Positions 8,469 through 16,709 of a DNA stretch of 64,000 nucleotides are shown piece by piece (the stretch's first letter is position 1; each line of letters opens with the position of its first letter). This stretch comes from Streptomyces sp. CB02058 (GTDB taxonomy: Bacteria; Actinomycetota; Actinomycetes; Streptomycetales; Streptomycetaceae), in assembly GCF_001905505.1 (NCBI RefSeq), contig NZ_LIPG01000005.1:124001-188000 (forward strand), in the 5' to 3' direction. The position numbers were made by a program, and so were the translations under genes. The notes beneath the pieces are model-generated. The model did not search any database, had not been told where the DNA came from, and worked only from the letters and a program-made list of their open reading frames with translations.

Positions 8469-9337
8469 GCCGTCTCCCCCGCGCCCACGATCCGCGACGC
8501 CCAGAACAGCCCGGCAGCCTCCAGCAGACCGCCCGCCACCAGGCAGACCAGACCTCCGGGACTGTGCAGCAGCACCCCCAGCGGATCCGCCCCGAGCGCT
8601 GCTCCCAGCCCCAGCCCCACCACCGGCAGCAGAGCCAGCACGACGACTGTCGACCAAGCACCGGCCAACTGGGCGCGGAGCTCTTCCCTTCGACGTCGCT
8701 CAGCCCGCAGAGTGCCCTCCAGACGATCCAGGCCCGCCGCGAGGCCGGCCCCGCCGTCGACTGCCACCCGCCAGCAGGCGGCCATCCCCGCGAGCCCTTC
8801 GAGGCCCGGACCTGCCGCCGCCTGACGCAGAGCCCCCGGCACATCTCCACCGAACCTTGCGGCTGCCAGCACCGCGGACTCGGCGGCGCCCAATGCGCCG
8901 GCGCTCCGCCCCGCGAGGAGCAACGCATGGCCCGGCTCACGCCCGGCCCGGAGCTCGCCCACCACCGCCCCGCAGAGAGCCGTGACCGCGTCGGCGGCCT
9001 GTTCACGTTCGCGCCGCCGCGCTCTGCGCCGCATCCAGCGACGCGCCAGCGGAACCGCCACAGCCCCAGCGAGCAGCGGCAGCACCGATTCACCCAGCAG
9101 CGCGAGAAGGGCCGCCACAGGGGCACACAGCCATTCCCGATGCCCATCGAGAATCCTGCGGAGCCTCGCCCATCCCGCCGCGCCGACCGGCAACTCCTTT
9201 TGGTCCCGCGCCATCAGCGCCCGTGCCCTCCGCACCCCCGGGTCCCGCGCGGCAGCGATACAGCCGGCCACTCCGGCGCAGCCCGCCATCACCCACACCG
9301 GCACCTGGGTCAGCGCGCCGGAGGCCACCGCCGTCAT
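8465..9337 (-). CDS. type II secretion F family protein TadB-like
   Basis: 290 residues with hydrophobic segments at the N-terminus, near residues 70-95 and in the C-terminal third, and a cytoplasmic T2SSF-like domain between (AVVGELRAGREPGHALLLAG). It is probably the partner of TadC in the inner-membrane platform that receives energy from the TadA ATPase. The ATG at 9337 overlaps the TadA TGA, and the stop overlaps the TadC start, so translation is coupled throughout. Confidence 0.88.
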   Translation of the reverse strand: MTAVASGALTQVPVWVMAGCAGVAGCIAAARDPGVRRARALMARDQKELPVGAAGWARLRRILDGHREWLCAPVAALLALLGESVLPLLAGAVAVPLARRWMRRRARRREREQAADAVTALCGAVVGELRAGREPGHALLLAGRSAGALGAAESAVLAAARFGGDVPGALRQAAAGPGLEGLAGMAACWRVAVDGGAGLAAGLDRLEGTLRAERRRREELRAQLAGAWSTVVVLALLPVVGLGLGAALGADPLGVLLHSPGGLVCLVAGGLLEAAGLFWASRIVGAGETA

Positions 9338-10482
9338 GAGTGCAGCCCGATCAGTGCCCCGAGCCGCTCCCAGCCGCGCTCCGGCACGAACCCCTCCGCG
9401 TCCCATCGCAGCGCGGGCACGGTGATCACCAGGCCCGCCGGGTCCCGCTCGAGCACATGCACCTCGGAGAGACGCCTCTGCCCTCCCCGGTCCCTCACGA
9501 GATGGACCACCACGGAGAGCGCCGCGGCCAACTGGCTGTGCAGGGCTGCCCTGTCGAGCCCCGCGGCCGTCCCCAGGGCCTCCAGCCGTGCCGGGACATG
9601 CTCTGCGGCGTTGGCATGGACCGTGCCGCAGCCGCCCTCATGTCCGGTGTTCAACGCCGCCAGGAGATCGGTCACCTCGGCGCCCCGGACCTCGCCCACC
9701 ACCAGCCGGTCCGGACGCATGCGCAACGCCTGACGCACCAGGTCCCTGAGCGTCACTCTGCCCGCCCCTTCCTGGTTGGCGGGACGCGACTCCAGGCGCA
9801 CCACATGTGGATGATCGGGGCGCAGTTCGGCCGAATCCTCGGCCAGCACGATGCGCTCGCGCTCGCCGACCGCACCCAGCAGACTCGACAGGAGGGTCGT
9901 CTTCCCCGCTCCGGTCCCTCCACTGATCAGATACGAGACCCGGGCCCGCACCAGCGCCCCGAGCAGCCGGTCACCGCCGGGCGGGAGCGTCCCGGCCTCC
10001 ACGAGCTCCGCCAGGGTGAACGCCCTGGGCCGCACCACCCGCAGCGAGAGACACGTCGAGCCGACGGACACCGGCGGCAGGACCGCGTGCATGCGCGTTC
10101 CGTCGGGAAGCCGCGCGTCCACCCACGGCCGTGCGTCGTCGAGTCGGCGCCCCGCTACCGCGGCGAGCCTCTGCGCCAGCCTCCGGACGGCCGCCGCGTC
10201 CGGGAACGTGACCCGGGTCAGCTCCAGGCCTCCGCCCCGGTCCACCCACACACGGTCCGGAGCGGACACCAGAACATCGGTCACCGCCGGATCGGCCAAC
10301 AGCCGTTCCAGCACTCCCGTGCCGACCAGCTCGCCGCGCAATTCCTCGGCAGCACCGAGGACTTCCGCGTCCCCCAGGAGGCGGCCCTGCTCCCGGAGCG
10401 CGGCAGCCACTCCGGCCGGAGTCGGCGCCGCGCCGCTCCGGGCCAGCCGCTGCCGTACCGCGTCGAGAAGCGCGTCGGTCAT
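9334..10482 (-). CDS. TadA/CpaF family secretion ATPase
   Basis: 382 residues. Hexameric cytoplasmic ATPase that powers Tad pilus assembly. An N-terminal domain typical of CpaF (LLADPAVTDVLVSAPDRVWV) is followed by Walker A GGTGAGKTT near residue 180, the Asp box EDSAELRPDHPHVVRLESR, Walker B RLVVGEVRG and the His box GTVHAN. The start ATG 10482 overlaps the stop of the CpaE-like gene (ATGA). The upstream in-frame extension to 10686 is rejected on codon character and coupling. Confidence 0.94.
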   Translation of the reverse strand: MTDALLDAVRQRLARSGAAPTPAGVAAALREQGRLLGDAEVLGAAEELRGELVGTGVLERLLADPAVTDVLVSAPDRVWVDRGGGLELTRVTFPDAAAVRRLAQRLAAVAGRRLDDARPWVDARLPDGTRMHAVLPPVSVGSTCLSLRVVRPRAFTLAELVEAGTLPPGGDRLLGALVRARVSYLISGGTGAGKTTLLSSLLGAVGERERIVLAEDSAELRPDHPHVVRLESRPANQEGAGRVTLRDLVRQALRMRPDRLVVGEVRGAEVTDLLAALNTGHEGGCGTVHANAAEHVPARLEALGTAAGLDRAALHSQLAAALSVVVHLVRDRGGQRRLSEVHVLERDPAGLVITVPALRWDAEGFVPERGWERLGALIGLHS

Positions 10483-11324
10483 GGCGTCCCTCCGCCGGCG
10501 TGCAGGGCGGGAACGCCCTCGAGGCGGCCCGGCGCGTCCGCCCTGTCCCAGAACTCCTTGCAGAACCGGGCCAGCGCTCCGCGGGAGTTGCCGCCCGGGG
10601 GCAGCCCACTGTCCTGGGCCGCGGACAGCCCCGGCTCCATGGGCAGGTCCCCGACGAGGGGGAGCCCCAGCGCATAGGCCACCCACTCCTCGTCCAGGCC
10701 CGCCGCATAAGGACCGCGGGCGACGACCCTCAGATCGTCCAGAACCGCACCGGCCGCAGCAGCCATCCGCTGGGCCGCCGCCACAGCCCTCAGCTCACCG
10801 GGCACGACCAGCAGTCCGACGTCCAGCTGGGCCAGCGCCTCCGCCACGCCTTCGTCGACCCGGCGCGGCAGATCCACGACGACCACTCCGCCGAGCCGAC
10901 GCGCGGCGGCCAGCACCGATTGCATGGCCTGCGGAGGAACGGTCGTCGCCTCGCCCCTGCCCCAGCTGAGCACGCGCAGGCCATGGAGCGCGGGCAGGGA
11001 CTCTTCCAGTGCCCCGCCTCCCAGCCGCCCTTTGGAACGGGCGAAATCCGGCCACCGCAGACCTTCGGATTCCTCTCCTCCCAGCAGGACGTCGATACCG
11101 CCACCCAGCGGGTCCCCGTCGATCAGCATGGTCCGCCTGCCCGACCTGGCCGCCGTCACCGCCAGGGCACAGGCCAGCGTCGATGCGCCGGAACCACCGC
11201 GTCCTCCCAGCACCCCCACGGTGAGCGCCGACCGGCCCACACCCTCCGCCGCATTGGCGATCTGGTCGACGAGCCAGCCTTCGGAATCAGGCAGCCGCAG
11301 CACGTATTCGGCCCCGACCTCCAC
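10479..11324 (-). CDS. CpaE-like (SSD) ATPase, C-terminal part of an interrupted gene
   Basis: 281 residues from a GTG at 11324. A MinD/ParA-like domain with the lysine-poor P-loop GGRGGSGAST, as in the actinobacterial CpaE-homologue family of the helicase/secretion neighbourhood, then DGDPLGGG and VVVDLPRR motifs. Family members carry a further N-terminal receiver-like region of about 90 residues. That region lies just upstream in the same frame but is cut off by a TGA at 11334-11336. GGAG 5 nt before this GTG could allow reinitiation. Probable role: localising the Tad machine. It may be a sequencing error, a pseudogene or a split protein. Confidence 0.8.
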   Translation of the reverse strand: MEVGAEYVLRLPDSEGWLVDQIANAAEGVGRSALTVGVLGGRGGSGASTLACALAVTAARSGRRTMLIDGDPLGGGIDVLLGGEESEGLRWPDFARSKGRLGGGALEESLPALHGLRVLSWGRGEATTVPPQAMQSVLAAARRLGGVVVVDLPRRVDEGVAEALAQLDVGLLVVPGELRAVAAAQRMAAAAGAVLDDLRVVARGPYAAGLDEEWVAYALGLPLVGDLPMEPGLSAAQDSGLPPGGNSRGALARFCKEFWDRADAPGRLEGVPALHAGGGTP

Positions 11325-11333
11325 GGCGCTCCG

Positions 11334-11618
11334 TCACACCTCCGGATCGTCCTGATCCCGCCCGACCAGCATGACCCCGCGCCTTCGCGGCACCCCGCGG
11401 CACCGCGAAGCCGCGTCGTCCCCCACCAGAATCAGTGGGGCCCGCTCCCAGCAGCCCCGCTCCTGAGGTGGTCCGTGACGCACCTCGGGCACCGCCCCGG
11501 CCGCTGCGCAGAGCCTGAGCAGATCGTCCAGCAAATCCGCGTCCTCGGTCACAATCATCGGTCCGCCGCCCAGCCGTTCGGCGCTCGGCAGACCCACGTC
11601 CACGAAAGATCCAGCCAC
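11334..11618 (-). CDS. CpaE-like protein, N-terminal part ending at in-frame TGA
   Basis: 94 residues from a GTG at 11618 (GGAG 3 nt upstream). Receiver-like start MIVTEDADLLDDLLRL, then VMLVGRDQDDPEV followed by TGA. The downstream CpaE-like ATPase resumes in the same frame as RSAVEVGAEYV. Family members, as far as I recall, read DDPxVWxRAVxVGAEHV here, so TGA probably replaces a TGG Trp codon. Read through, the product would be 379 residues, the normal family length. First gene of the Tad operon. Confidence 0.75.
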   Translation of the reverse strand: MAGSFVDVGLPSAERLGGGPMIVTEDADLLDDLLRLCAAAGAVPEVRHGPPQERGCWERAPLILVGDDAASRCRGVPRRRGVMLVGRDQDDPEV

Positions 11619-11764
11619 GATCTCCGCCCCCTTCTCCCTGTCCCTTCAGTGCGGTTTCGCGGCGGCCTCGGACCGTTCCGAGATGCGCGATTCCGGAACC
11701 CGTGGACTTCACGGGTGGAATCAACATGCAACGACCCGGAAAAACATGTGGATCTTGCTCAAAA

Positions 11765-11780
11765 ACTGTGGACACCCACA
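11765..11780. promoter_or_regulatory. palindrome CTGTGG-N4-CCACAG upstream of the Tad operon
   Basis: Perfect 6-bp inverted repeat with an ACAC spacer, about 150 nt upstream of the first Tad start codon. The enclosed TGTGGACAC and a nearby TGTGGATCT resemble DnaA boxes, so a role as regulator operator or DnaA site is possible. Inference only. Confidence 0.35.
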
Positions 11781-11947
11781 GCATTGTGAATATCTCGGTA
11801 GCTCGTACAGGGGACTTTCGGAGAGCAGCCCTTCCACTACGCACCGTGACGAGCAATGATCGAGAGAGCACGCGAGAGCGAAGGCCAGAGACACGCGAGG
11901 AGGTGCAGGAGGCGCGGACGAACACCGAAAAACGCGTCCGGACATGC

Positions 11948-12014
11948 GACGACCCCCGCCGGGGGGGAGAGCGGGGGTCGTCCCCACGGCCGACTCGGGG
12001 GGGGGAGGAGTCGG
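11948..12014. promoter_or_regulatory. two tandem hairpins with G-rich loops
   Basis: First hairpin: 12-bp perfect arms GACGACCCCCGC/GCGGGGGTCGTC (11948-11959, 11971-11982). Second: 7-bp arms CCGACTC/GAGTCGG (11990-11996, 12008-12014). Both enclose 11-nt G-rich loops. They lie 105-170 nt before the HAD phosphatase start and could be a 5' leader structure or terminator. No U-tract follows on either strand. Confidence 0.5.
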
Positions 12015-12118
12015 ACCGGGTTAGCACGGTCGCGAACGATCCGTGACTTCCATGGTGTACCCGAGCACCTTCTCAGGCAAACCCGCCTACCGGACTTTAC
12101 GCCGAATGGCGGGCCCTT

Positions 12119-12958
12119 ATGCTCACCTTTGTGGAAAACTGCTTCTCGCCGCGCACAGCAGCCTTCTTTGACCTGGACAAGACGGTCATTGCGAAGTCAT
12201 CGACGCTGACCTTCAGCAAGTCCTTCTACCAAGGCGGGCTGATCAACCGCCGCGCTGTACTGCGCACCGCGTACGCACAGTTCGTGTTCCTCGCCGGGGG
12301 CGCCGATCACGACCAGATGGAGCGGATGCGCGAATACCTCTCGGCACTCTGCAAGGGGTGGAACGTCCAGCAGGTCAAGGAGCTCGTCGCCGAGACCCTG
12401 CACGACCTGATCGACCCCATCATCTACGACGAGGCGGCCACGCTCATCGAGGAGCATCACACGGCTGGGCGCGACGTGGTCATCGTGTCGACCTCCGGCG
12501 CCGAGGTCGTCGAACCGATCGGGGAGCTCCTCGGCGCCGACCGGGTCGTCGCGACCAGGATGGTCGTCGGCGACGACGGGTGCTTCACCGGCGAGGTCGA
12601 GTACTACGCCTACGGGCCGACCAAGGCGGAAGCGATCAAGGCCCTCGCCGAATCGGAGGGCTACGACCTCTCCCGCTGCTACGCATACAGCGACTCGGCC
12701 ACCGACGTGCCGATGCTGGAGTCGGTCGGCCATCCGCACGCCGTCAACCCGGACCGGGCCCTGCGACGCGAGGCCACCCTGCGCGAATGGCCGATTCTCG
12801 TCTTCGACCGGCCGGTGCGACTCAAGCAGCGCCTGCCCGCGTTCTCCATGCCACCCCGGCCGGCCCTCGTGGCCACAGCGGCTCTGGGCGCCGCGGCCGT
12901 GACAGCCGGACTCGTCTGGTACGCCAACCGCCGCCGCTCCGCCGCACGCACCGCCTGA
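12119..12958 (+). CDS. HAD-IB family phosphatase with C-terminal membrane anchor
   Basis: 279 residues. Motif I FFDLDKTV, motif II serine in VSTSGAEV, motif III lysine in PTKAEAI and the acidic motif YSDSATDVPMLE are all present, so a phosphatase of the SerB-like IB group is expected. The substrate is not known. A single helix (ALVATAALGAAAVTAGLVWY) near the C-terminus followed by Arg suggests membrane anchoring. It is the counterpart of Rv3661 in the same neighbourhood. The start ATG 12119 was chosen because it precedes the conserved core directly. A hairpin follows the stop. Confidence 0.88.
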   Translation: MLTFVENCFSPRTAAFFDLDKTVIAKSSTLTFSKSFYQGGLINRRAVLRTAYAQFVFLAGGADHDQMERMREYLSALCKGWNVQQVKELVAETLHDLIDPIIYDEAATLIEEHHTAGRDVVIVSTSGAEVVEPIGELLGADRVVATRMVVGDDGCFTGEVEYYAYGPTKAEAIKALAESEGYDLSRCYAYSDSATDVPMLESVGHPHAVNPDRALRREATLREWPILVFDRPVRLKQRLPAFSMPPRPALVATAALGAAAVTAGLVWYANRRRSAARTA

Positions 12959-12961
12959 GAG

Positions 12962-12981
12962 GGGGCGGCGGTCACCGCCCC
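12962..12981 (+). terminator. hairpin after the HAD phosphatase
   Basis: GGGGCGG/CCGCCCC stem with a 6-nt loop starting 3 nt after the stop codon. No U-tract, common for streptomycete terminators. Confidence 0.6.
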
Positions 12982-13334
12982 ACCTCCCGGTGCGGCCACC
13001 GCCTCACCTCCCGGCCGGACGACGGCGCGCCGTGAACCGACCCCGCCCGGAGATGTCCGGATCAGCACTATTTGAAGCTAAAAGTAAAGAAGTGGGGCGA
13101 GGGCTTCCGCTCTCCCCGGACCAGGAGTACAAAGGACTCAACGGCCCGCGAGACCAAGGACATCCGAGAGGATCACCTTTTCACGCACAGATGGCCCCAC
13201 GGACCGAGCACGAACGCCGAGTACCCACGCGACGTCGACCCGTCGATTACGGGCCAGCCGCACCAGGTGACGGGCAACGATCCCGGCCTGATGGGCATAC
13301 ATCGAGGACGCTTGGTAACTCGGCAGACGTGCCA

Positions 13335-13362
13335 GCGGCGGTACCGGAAACGGTACCGCCGC
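13335..13362 (-). terminator. 12-bp hairpin with GAAA tetraloop
   Basis: Arms GCGGCGGTACCG and CGGTACCGCCGC, perfectly paired, enclosing GAAA on the plus strand. It lies 61 nt downstream of the Fic-like gene and probably terminates it. The plus strand is followed by CCCTTT. Confidence 0.7.
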
Positions 13363-13422
13363 AACCCTTTCAGGAGCCCGCGCCGGGCGACGCCACAAGC
13401 CGCCGCCGGACCACCCCGCACC

Positions 13423-14247
13423 CTACGCCGCGCCGCGCTGCAACGCCTCGCACACCGCAGTGGACTCCCTGACGCCGAGCTCCACCGAGCGCCCGCAATG
13501 CGCGATCCAGGACGCCATGCCCTCCGGGCTCCCCGACAGATACCCCTCGAAGGCCGCCACGTACGCCGCACGCCCCTGCTCCGCGTGCCCGACCTCCGCC
13601 GGGCAGATCGACTTGGGGTCCAGGCCACTGCCGATCAGCACGATCCGCTCGGCGGTCCGGGCGACCAGTCCGTTGTGCGAGCCGAAGGGCCGCAGCGCCA
13701 GCAGCTCACCGTGCACGACGGAAGCCATCACCAGCGCGGGCGCCGAGCTGCCCGCGATGATCAGCTGCGACAGCCCTTCGAGCCTTCCGGACACCTCGCG
13801 CGCGTCCGGAAGCGGCGTTTCGATCAACGGCTCCTCGACCGGCTCACCTGCCAGCCGCGGCCGGCCCACGGCATCATCCGGTGCCGCCCCGCCCGCCGCG
13901 ACCAGGTGCAGACGGGCCAGGACGCGGAGTGGTGACTGACGCCAGATGGACAGCAGTTGCCCCGCTTCGGCTGTGAGCCGCAGAGCCGCGCCGATGGTGC
14001 GGGCCTCGTCGTCACCACTGAAGTCCGTACGGCGGCGCACCTCTTCGAGATTCCAGTCGGCACCGGAGAGCGCCGCCGACCCCCGGGCTCCACGCAGGGC
14101 CGCCTCCGCGGTGACCTCATTGCTGCGACGCCGCATGACCCGATGGCCGTAGACCCGGTCCACGGCCTTGCGTACGGAGTCCACCGCGTCGGTGACCCCC
14201 GGCAGGGCACCCAGAGCGGCAAGCGGGTCCGAGGAAGTCGTACTCAT
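13423..14247 (-). CDS. degenerate Fic-fold protein (often annotated oxidoreductase)
   Basis: 274 residues, mostly helical. The segment LLALRPFGSHNGLVARTAERI matches the position of the Fic signature HxFxxGNGRxxR. Here the catalytic His is Arg (RPF), Gly is His and Arg is Leu (SHNGL), so AMP-transfer activity is unlikely. This is my reading of the motif, not a profile match. Start ATG 14247 (MSTTSSDPL) has no RBS but a TAGCCT box 8 nt upstream, consistent with a leaderless mRNA. Divergent from the CooC-like ATPase; the two may act together. Related genes lie here in mycobacteria (Rv3662c). Confidence 0.7.
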   Translation of the reverse strand: MSTTSSDPLAALGALPGVTDAVDSVRKAVDRVYGHRVMRRRSNEVTAEAALRGARGSAALSGADWNLEEVRRRTDFSGDDEARTIGAALRLTAEAGQLLSIWRQSPLRVLARLHLVAAGGAAPDDAVGRPRLAGEPVEEPLIETPLPDAREVSGRLEGLSQLIIAGSSAPALVMASVVHGELLALRPFGSHNGLVARTAERIVLIGSGLDPKSICPAEVGHAEQGRAAYVAAFEGYLSGSPEGMASWIAHCGRSVELGVRESTAVCEALQRGAA

Positions 14248-14255
14248 AAGTAGGG

Positions 14256-14261
14256 AGGCTA
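14256..14261 (-). promoter_or_regulatory. candidate leaderless -10 box (TAGCCT) of the Fic-like gene
   Basis: TAGCCT, 8-nt spacer, ATG. No purine-rich RBS between the box and start. Confidence 0.4.
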
Positions 14262-14335
14262 CGCGCCCCCTGCACGGATACCGCCCAGGAGTGGCCTTCT
14301 TCACGGATAGCGACAACGGTGTGCAATGAACCAGC

Positions 14336-14341
14336 TACCCT
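14336..14341 (+). promoter_or_regulatory. candidate leaderless -10 box (TACCCT) of the CooC-like gene
   Basis: TACCCT, 8-nt spacer, ATG at 14350. An in-frame GTG at 14344 is too near the box to be the start if transcription begins here. Confidence 0.4.
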
Positions 14342-14349
14342 AGGTGAAC

Positions 14350-15345
14350 ATGAAGATCGCTTTCGTAGGGAAGGGCGGCAGCGGCAAGACGACGCTGTCC
14401 TCGCTCTTCATCCGCCACCTTGCCGCCAATGAAGCCCATGTCGTCGCGGTGGACGCCGACATCAACCAGCACCTCGGGGCCGCACTCGGTCTCGACGAGG
14501 AGCAGGCAGCCGCGCTGCCCGCGATGGGCGCCCAGCTGCCCCTCATCAAGGACTACCTCCGCGGAAGCAACCCCCGCATCGCATCCGCGGCAACGATGAT
14601 CAAGACGACCCCGCCCGGGGAGGGATCGCGGCTGCTGCGTGTCCGCGAGGAGAACCCGGTCTACGACGCCTGCGCACGCACGGTCCGGCTCGACCACGGT
14701 GACATCCGGCTGATGGCGACCGGCCCGTTCACCGAGTCCGATCTGGGCGTGGCCTGCTACCACTCCAAGGTCGGGGCGGTGGAGCTCTGCCTCAACCACC
14801 TGGTCGACGGTCCGGACGAGTACGTGGTGGTGGACATGACGGCGGGCTCGGATTCGTTCGCCTCGGGAATGTTCACCCGCTTCGACATGACCTTCCTGGT
14901 GGCCGAGCCGACCCGGAAGGGGGTCTCCGTGTACCGCCAGTACAAGGAGTACGCGCGGGACTTCGGCGTCGCACTGAAGGTCGTGGGCAACAAGGTGCAG
15001 GGGCAGGACGACCTCGACTTCCTGCGCGCCGAGGTCGGCGACGACCTGCTGGTCGGAATCGGCCAGTCCGACTGGGTACGGACGATGGAAAAGGGCCGGC
15101 CCGCGCCGTTCGACCTGCTGGAGGCGGACAACCGGATGGCGCTGCAGTCGTTGCAGGACGCCGCGGAGGACTCGTACGAGCTGAGGGACTGGGAGCGCTA
15201 CACACGCCAGATGGTGCACTTCCACCTGAAGAACGCCGAGAGCTGGGGCAACGAGAAGACGGGTGCCGACCTGGCCGCCCAGGTCGACCCCGCCTTCGTC
15301 CTGCATGAGCACTCTCCCGCGACGGGCGCCGCCCAGCCGGCATGA
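14350..15345 (+). CDS. CooC/MinD-like P-loop ATPase
   Basis: 331 residues. N-terminal deviant Walker A KGGSGKTT at residues 8-15, DADINQHLG, then VVVDMTAGSDSF (Walker B region) and a nucleotide-base region with VGNKVQ. This fits the SIMIBI class of ATPases used for metal-centre maturation or positioning (CooC, MinD, ParA). No cofactor enzyme is adjacent, so the client is unknown. GTG 14344 is an alternative start. Divergent from the degenerate Fic-like gene with a 102-nt shared promoter region. The lipoprotein gene converges 29 nt after its stop. Confidence 0.85.
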   Translation: MKIAFVGKGGSGKTTLSSLFIRHLAANEAHVVAVDADINQHLGAALGLDEEQAAALPAMGAQLPLIKDYLRGSNPRIASAATMIKTTPPGEGSRLLRVREENPVYDACARTVRLDHGDIRLMATGPFTESDLGVACYHSKVGAVELCLNHLVDGPDEYVVVDMTAGSDSFASGMFTRFDMTFLVAEPTRKGVSVYRQYKEYARDFGVALKVVGNKVQGQDDLDFLRAEVGDDLLVGIGQSDWVRTMEKGRPAPFDLLEADNRMALQSLQDAAEDSYELRDWERYTRQMVHFHLKNAESWGNEKTGADLAAQVDPAFVLHEHSPATGAAQPA

Positions 15346-15374
15346 ACCCGACGGAGCGGCGCCACGGGTGTTGC

Positions 15375-16709
15375 CTATTCCGCGCCGCTGCCGGCTGCCT
15401 GGCCTGCCGGCTGGTCAGCCGGCCTGGCAGGCACGGGGCTGGTCGCGGGCTTCCCCGGAACCGTGCCCGCGAGGAACGCCGGCCAGCCCGGCTTGGGCTT
15501 CTCGCCCACCTTCAGCGTCCCGAGCTTCGCGAGCGTCTCCGGGTCCTGCGCGTCCAGCCAGTCGGCAAGCTGCCGGAAGGTGACGCACCGCACGTCCTGC
15601 TGGGTGCACACGGTCTTGATCGTCTCCTCGACAGCACGCATGTACGTGCCGCCGTTCCAGGATTCGAAGTGGTTGCCGATGATCAGTGGCGCCCGGTTCC
15701 CGTTGTAGGCGCGGCCGAAGGCCTGGAGCAGGCCGTCCCTCATCTGGTTGCCCCAGTACGCGTGCTGGTCGGGGTCGCCCTGCGTCTTCGTGCCGGACTG
15801 GTTGAACATGAAGTTGTAGTCCATCGAGAGCGTCTCGAACGCGCGGCCCGGCACGGGGACGAGCTGGAGAGGGAGGTCCCAGAGCCCGTCCTTCTTCGCG
15901 GGCCAGACCTGGTTGCCGACTCCACTGGAGTCGTAGCGGAAGCCCATGGTCCGCGCGGCCGCGACCATGTTCTTCTGGCCCTCCAGGCACGGGGTGCGGG
16001 CGCCGATCAGTTCCTTGTCGTAGTCGAAGGGCAGCGGGGCTTCGGCCTTGAGGGCCGGGGCGTTGGTCTTCCAGCCCTTCACGAAGGACTTCGCCTGGCT
16101 GATCTCGCTCTTCCACTCCTCGACGGACCAGGTGCCGACACCTCCGTCGGGCCCGCAGAAGTGCCCGTTGAAGTGCGTGCCGATCTCATTGCCGTCCTGC
16201 CACGCGGCACGCAGCTCCTTCAGGGTGTCGCGGATCCCCTCGGTGTCGTTGAACCCGATGTCGGAGCGGCCCGCCGAATGCTGGGGAGGGTTGTAGAGGG
16301 CCTTCTTCTCCTCCGGCAGGAGGTACACGCCGCTGAGGAAGTACGTCATCTTGGCGTCGTACTTCTTCGCGACGGCGCGGAAATGCGAGAACAGTTTCTG
16401 GCTGTCCTCCCCCGCGCCGTCCCAGGAGAAGACCACGAACTGCGGAGGCTTCTGACCGGGCTTCAGGCGCTTGGCCACAGGAAGTTTCGGCTGGGCTCCC
16501 GTGAACGCGGTGGAGCCGTCACCGATCAGCTTCACAGCGCCCTTCGGCGCCGCGGCCGGAGAGTTTCCCTCCGCGCCGGGCTCCGACTTCTTTCCGCTTC
16601 CGGACCCAGGACCTGCGGACCCCGCACCCGGGCCCGAGCATCCGGCCAGGCCGGCGACCAGCGCCGTGACCACGGCGCCCAGGGCGATCCGCTTCGTGGC
16701 GGCCATCAT
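15375..16709 (-). CDS. lipoprotein with polysaccharide-deacetylase-like domain
   Basis: 444 residues. Signal peptide MMAATKRIALGAVVTALVAG followed by the lipobox LAGC, then a Gly/Ser/Pro-rich linker to about residue 60. The domain begins FVVFSWDGAGED, where NodB-type enzymes have their first Asp. GNEIGTHFNGHFCG resembles the His-x3-His metal site. It is probably an extracytoplasmic, membrane-anchored carbohydrate deacetylase or a derivative. The RBS AGGGTGG precedes the doubled ATG at 16709. Pro/Ala-rich C-terminus. Confidence 0.82.
   Translation of the reverse strand: MMAATKRIALGAVVTALVAGLAGCSGPGAGSAGPGSGSGKKSEPGAEGNSPAAAPKGAVKLIGDGSTAFTGAQPKLPVAKRLKPGQKPPQFVVFSWDGAGEDSQKLFSHFRAVAKKYDAKMTYFLSGVYLLPEEKKALYNPPQHSAGRSDIGFNDTEGIRDTLKELRAAWQDGNEIGTHFNGHFCGPDGGVGTWSVEEWKSEISQAKSFVKGWKTNAPALKAEAPLPFDYDKELIGARTPCLEGQKNMVAAARTMGFRYDSSGVGNQVWPAKKDGLWDLPLQLVPVPGRAFETLSMDYNFMFNQSGTKTQGDPDQHAYWGNQMRDGLLQAFGRAYNGNRAPLIIGNHFESWNGGTYMRAVEETIKTVCTQQDVRCVTFRQLADWLDAQDPETLAKLGTLKVGEKPKPGWPAFLAGTVPGKPATSPVPARPADQPAGQAAGSGAE

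Larger units (their letters stand above)
11619..12118. other. 500-nt divergent regulatory region, Tad operon / HAD phosphatase
   Basis: No gene is accepted here. It holds a palindrome at 11765-11780, A+T-rich DNA around 11740-11800 (a likely Tad operon promoter zone), purine-rich DNA at 11860-11930, and two consecutive hairpins at 11948-12014. Short open frames on both strands have no family resemblance. Confidence 0.5.
12959..13422. other. gene-free region between convergent HAD and Fic-like genes
   Basis: Contains the hairpins at 12962-12981 and 13335-13362 and a short A+T-rich patch around 13060-13090 (ctatttgaagctaaaagta). A 54-codon minus-strand ORF (13135-13299) has low third-position G+C (about 65 percent by hand count) and no RBS, so it is not called. 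Confidence 0.5.

Noticed and set aside
11334..11336. TGA as a selenocysteine or programmed readthrough codon in the CpaE-like gene
   Set aside because: The family has Trp here, no SECIS-like element was recognised, and a single-base change or error is simpler.
13138..13398. possible small minus-strand gene (54 codons from ATG 13299)
   Set aside because: Third-position G+C is only about 65 percent, there is no RBS, and the longer version runs through the 13335-13362 hairpin.
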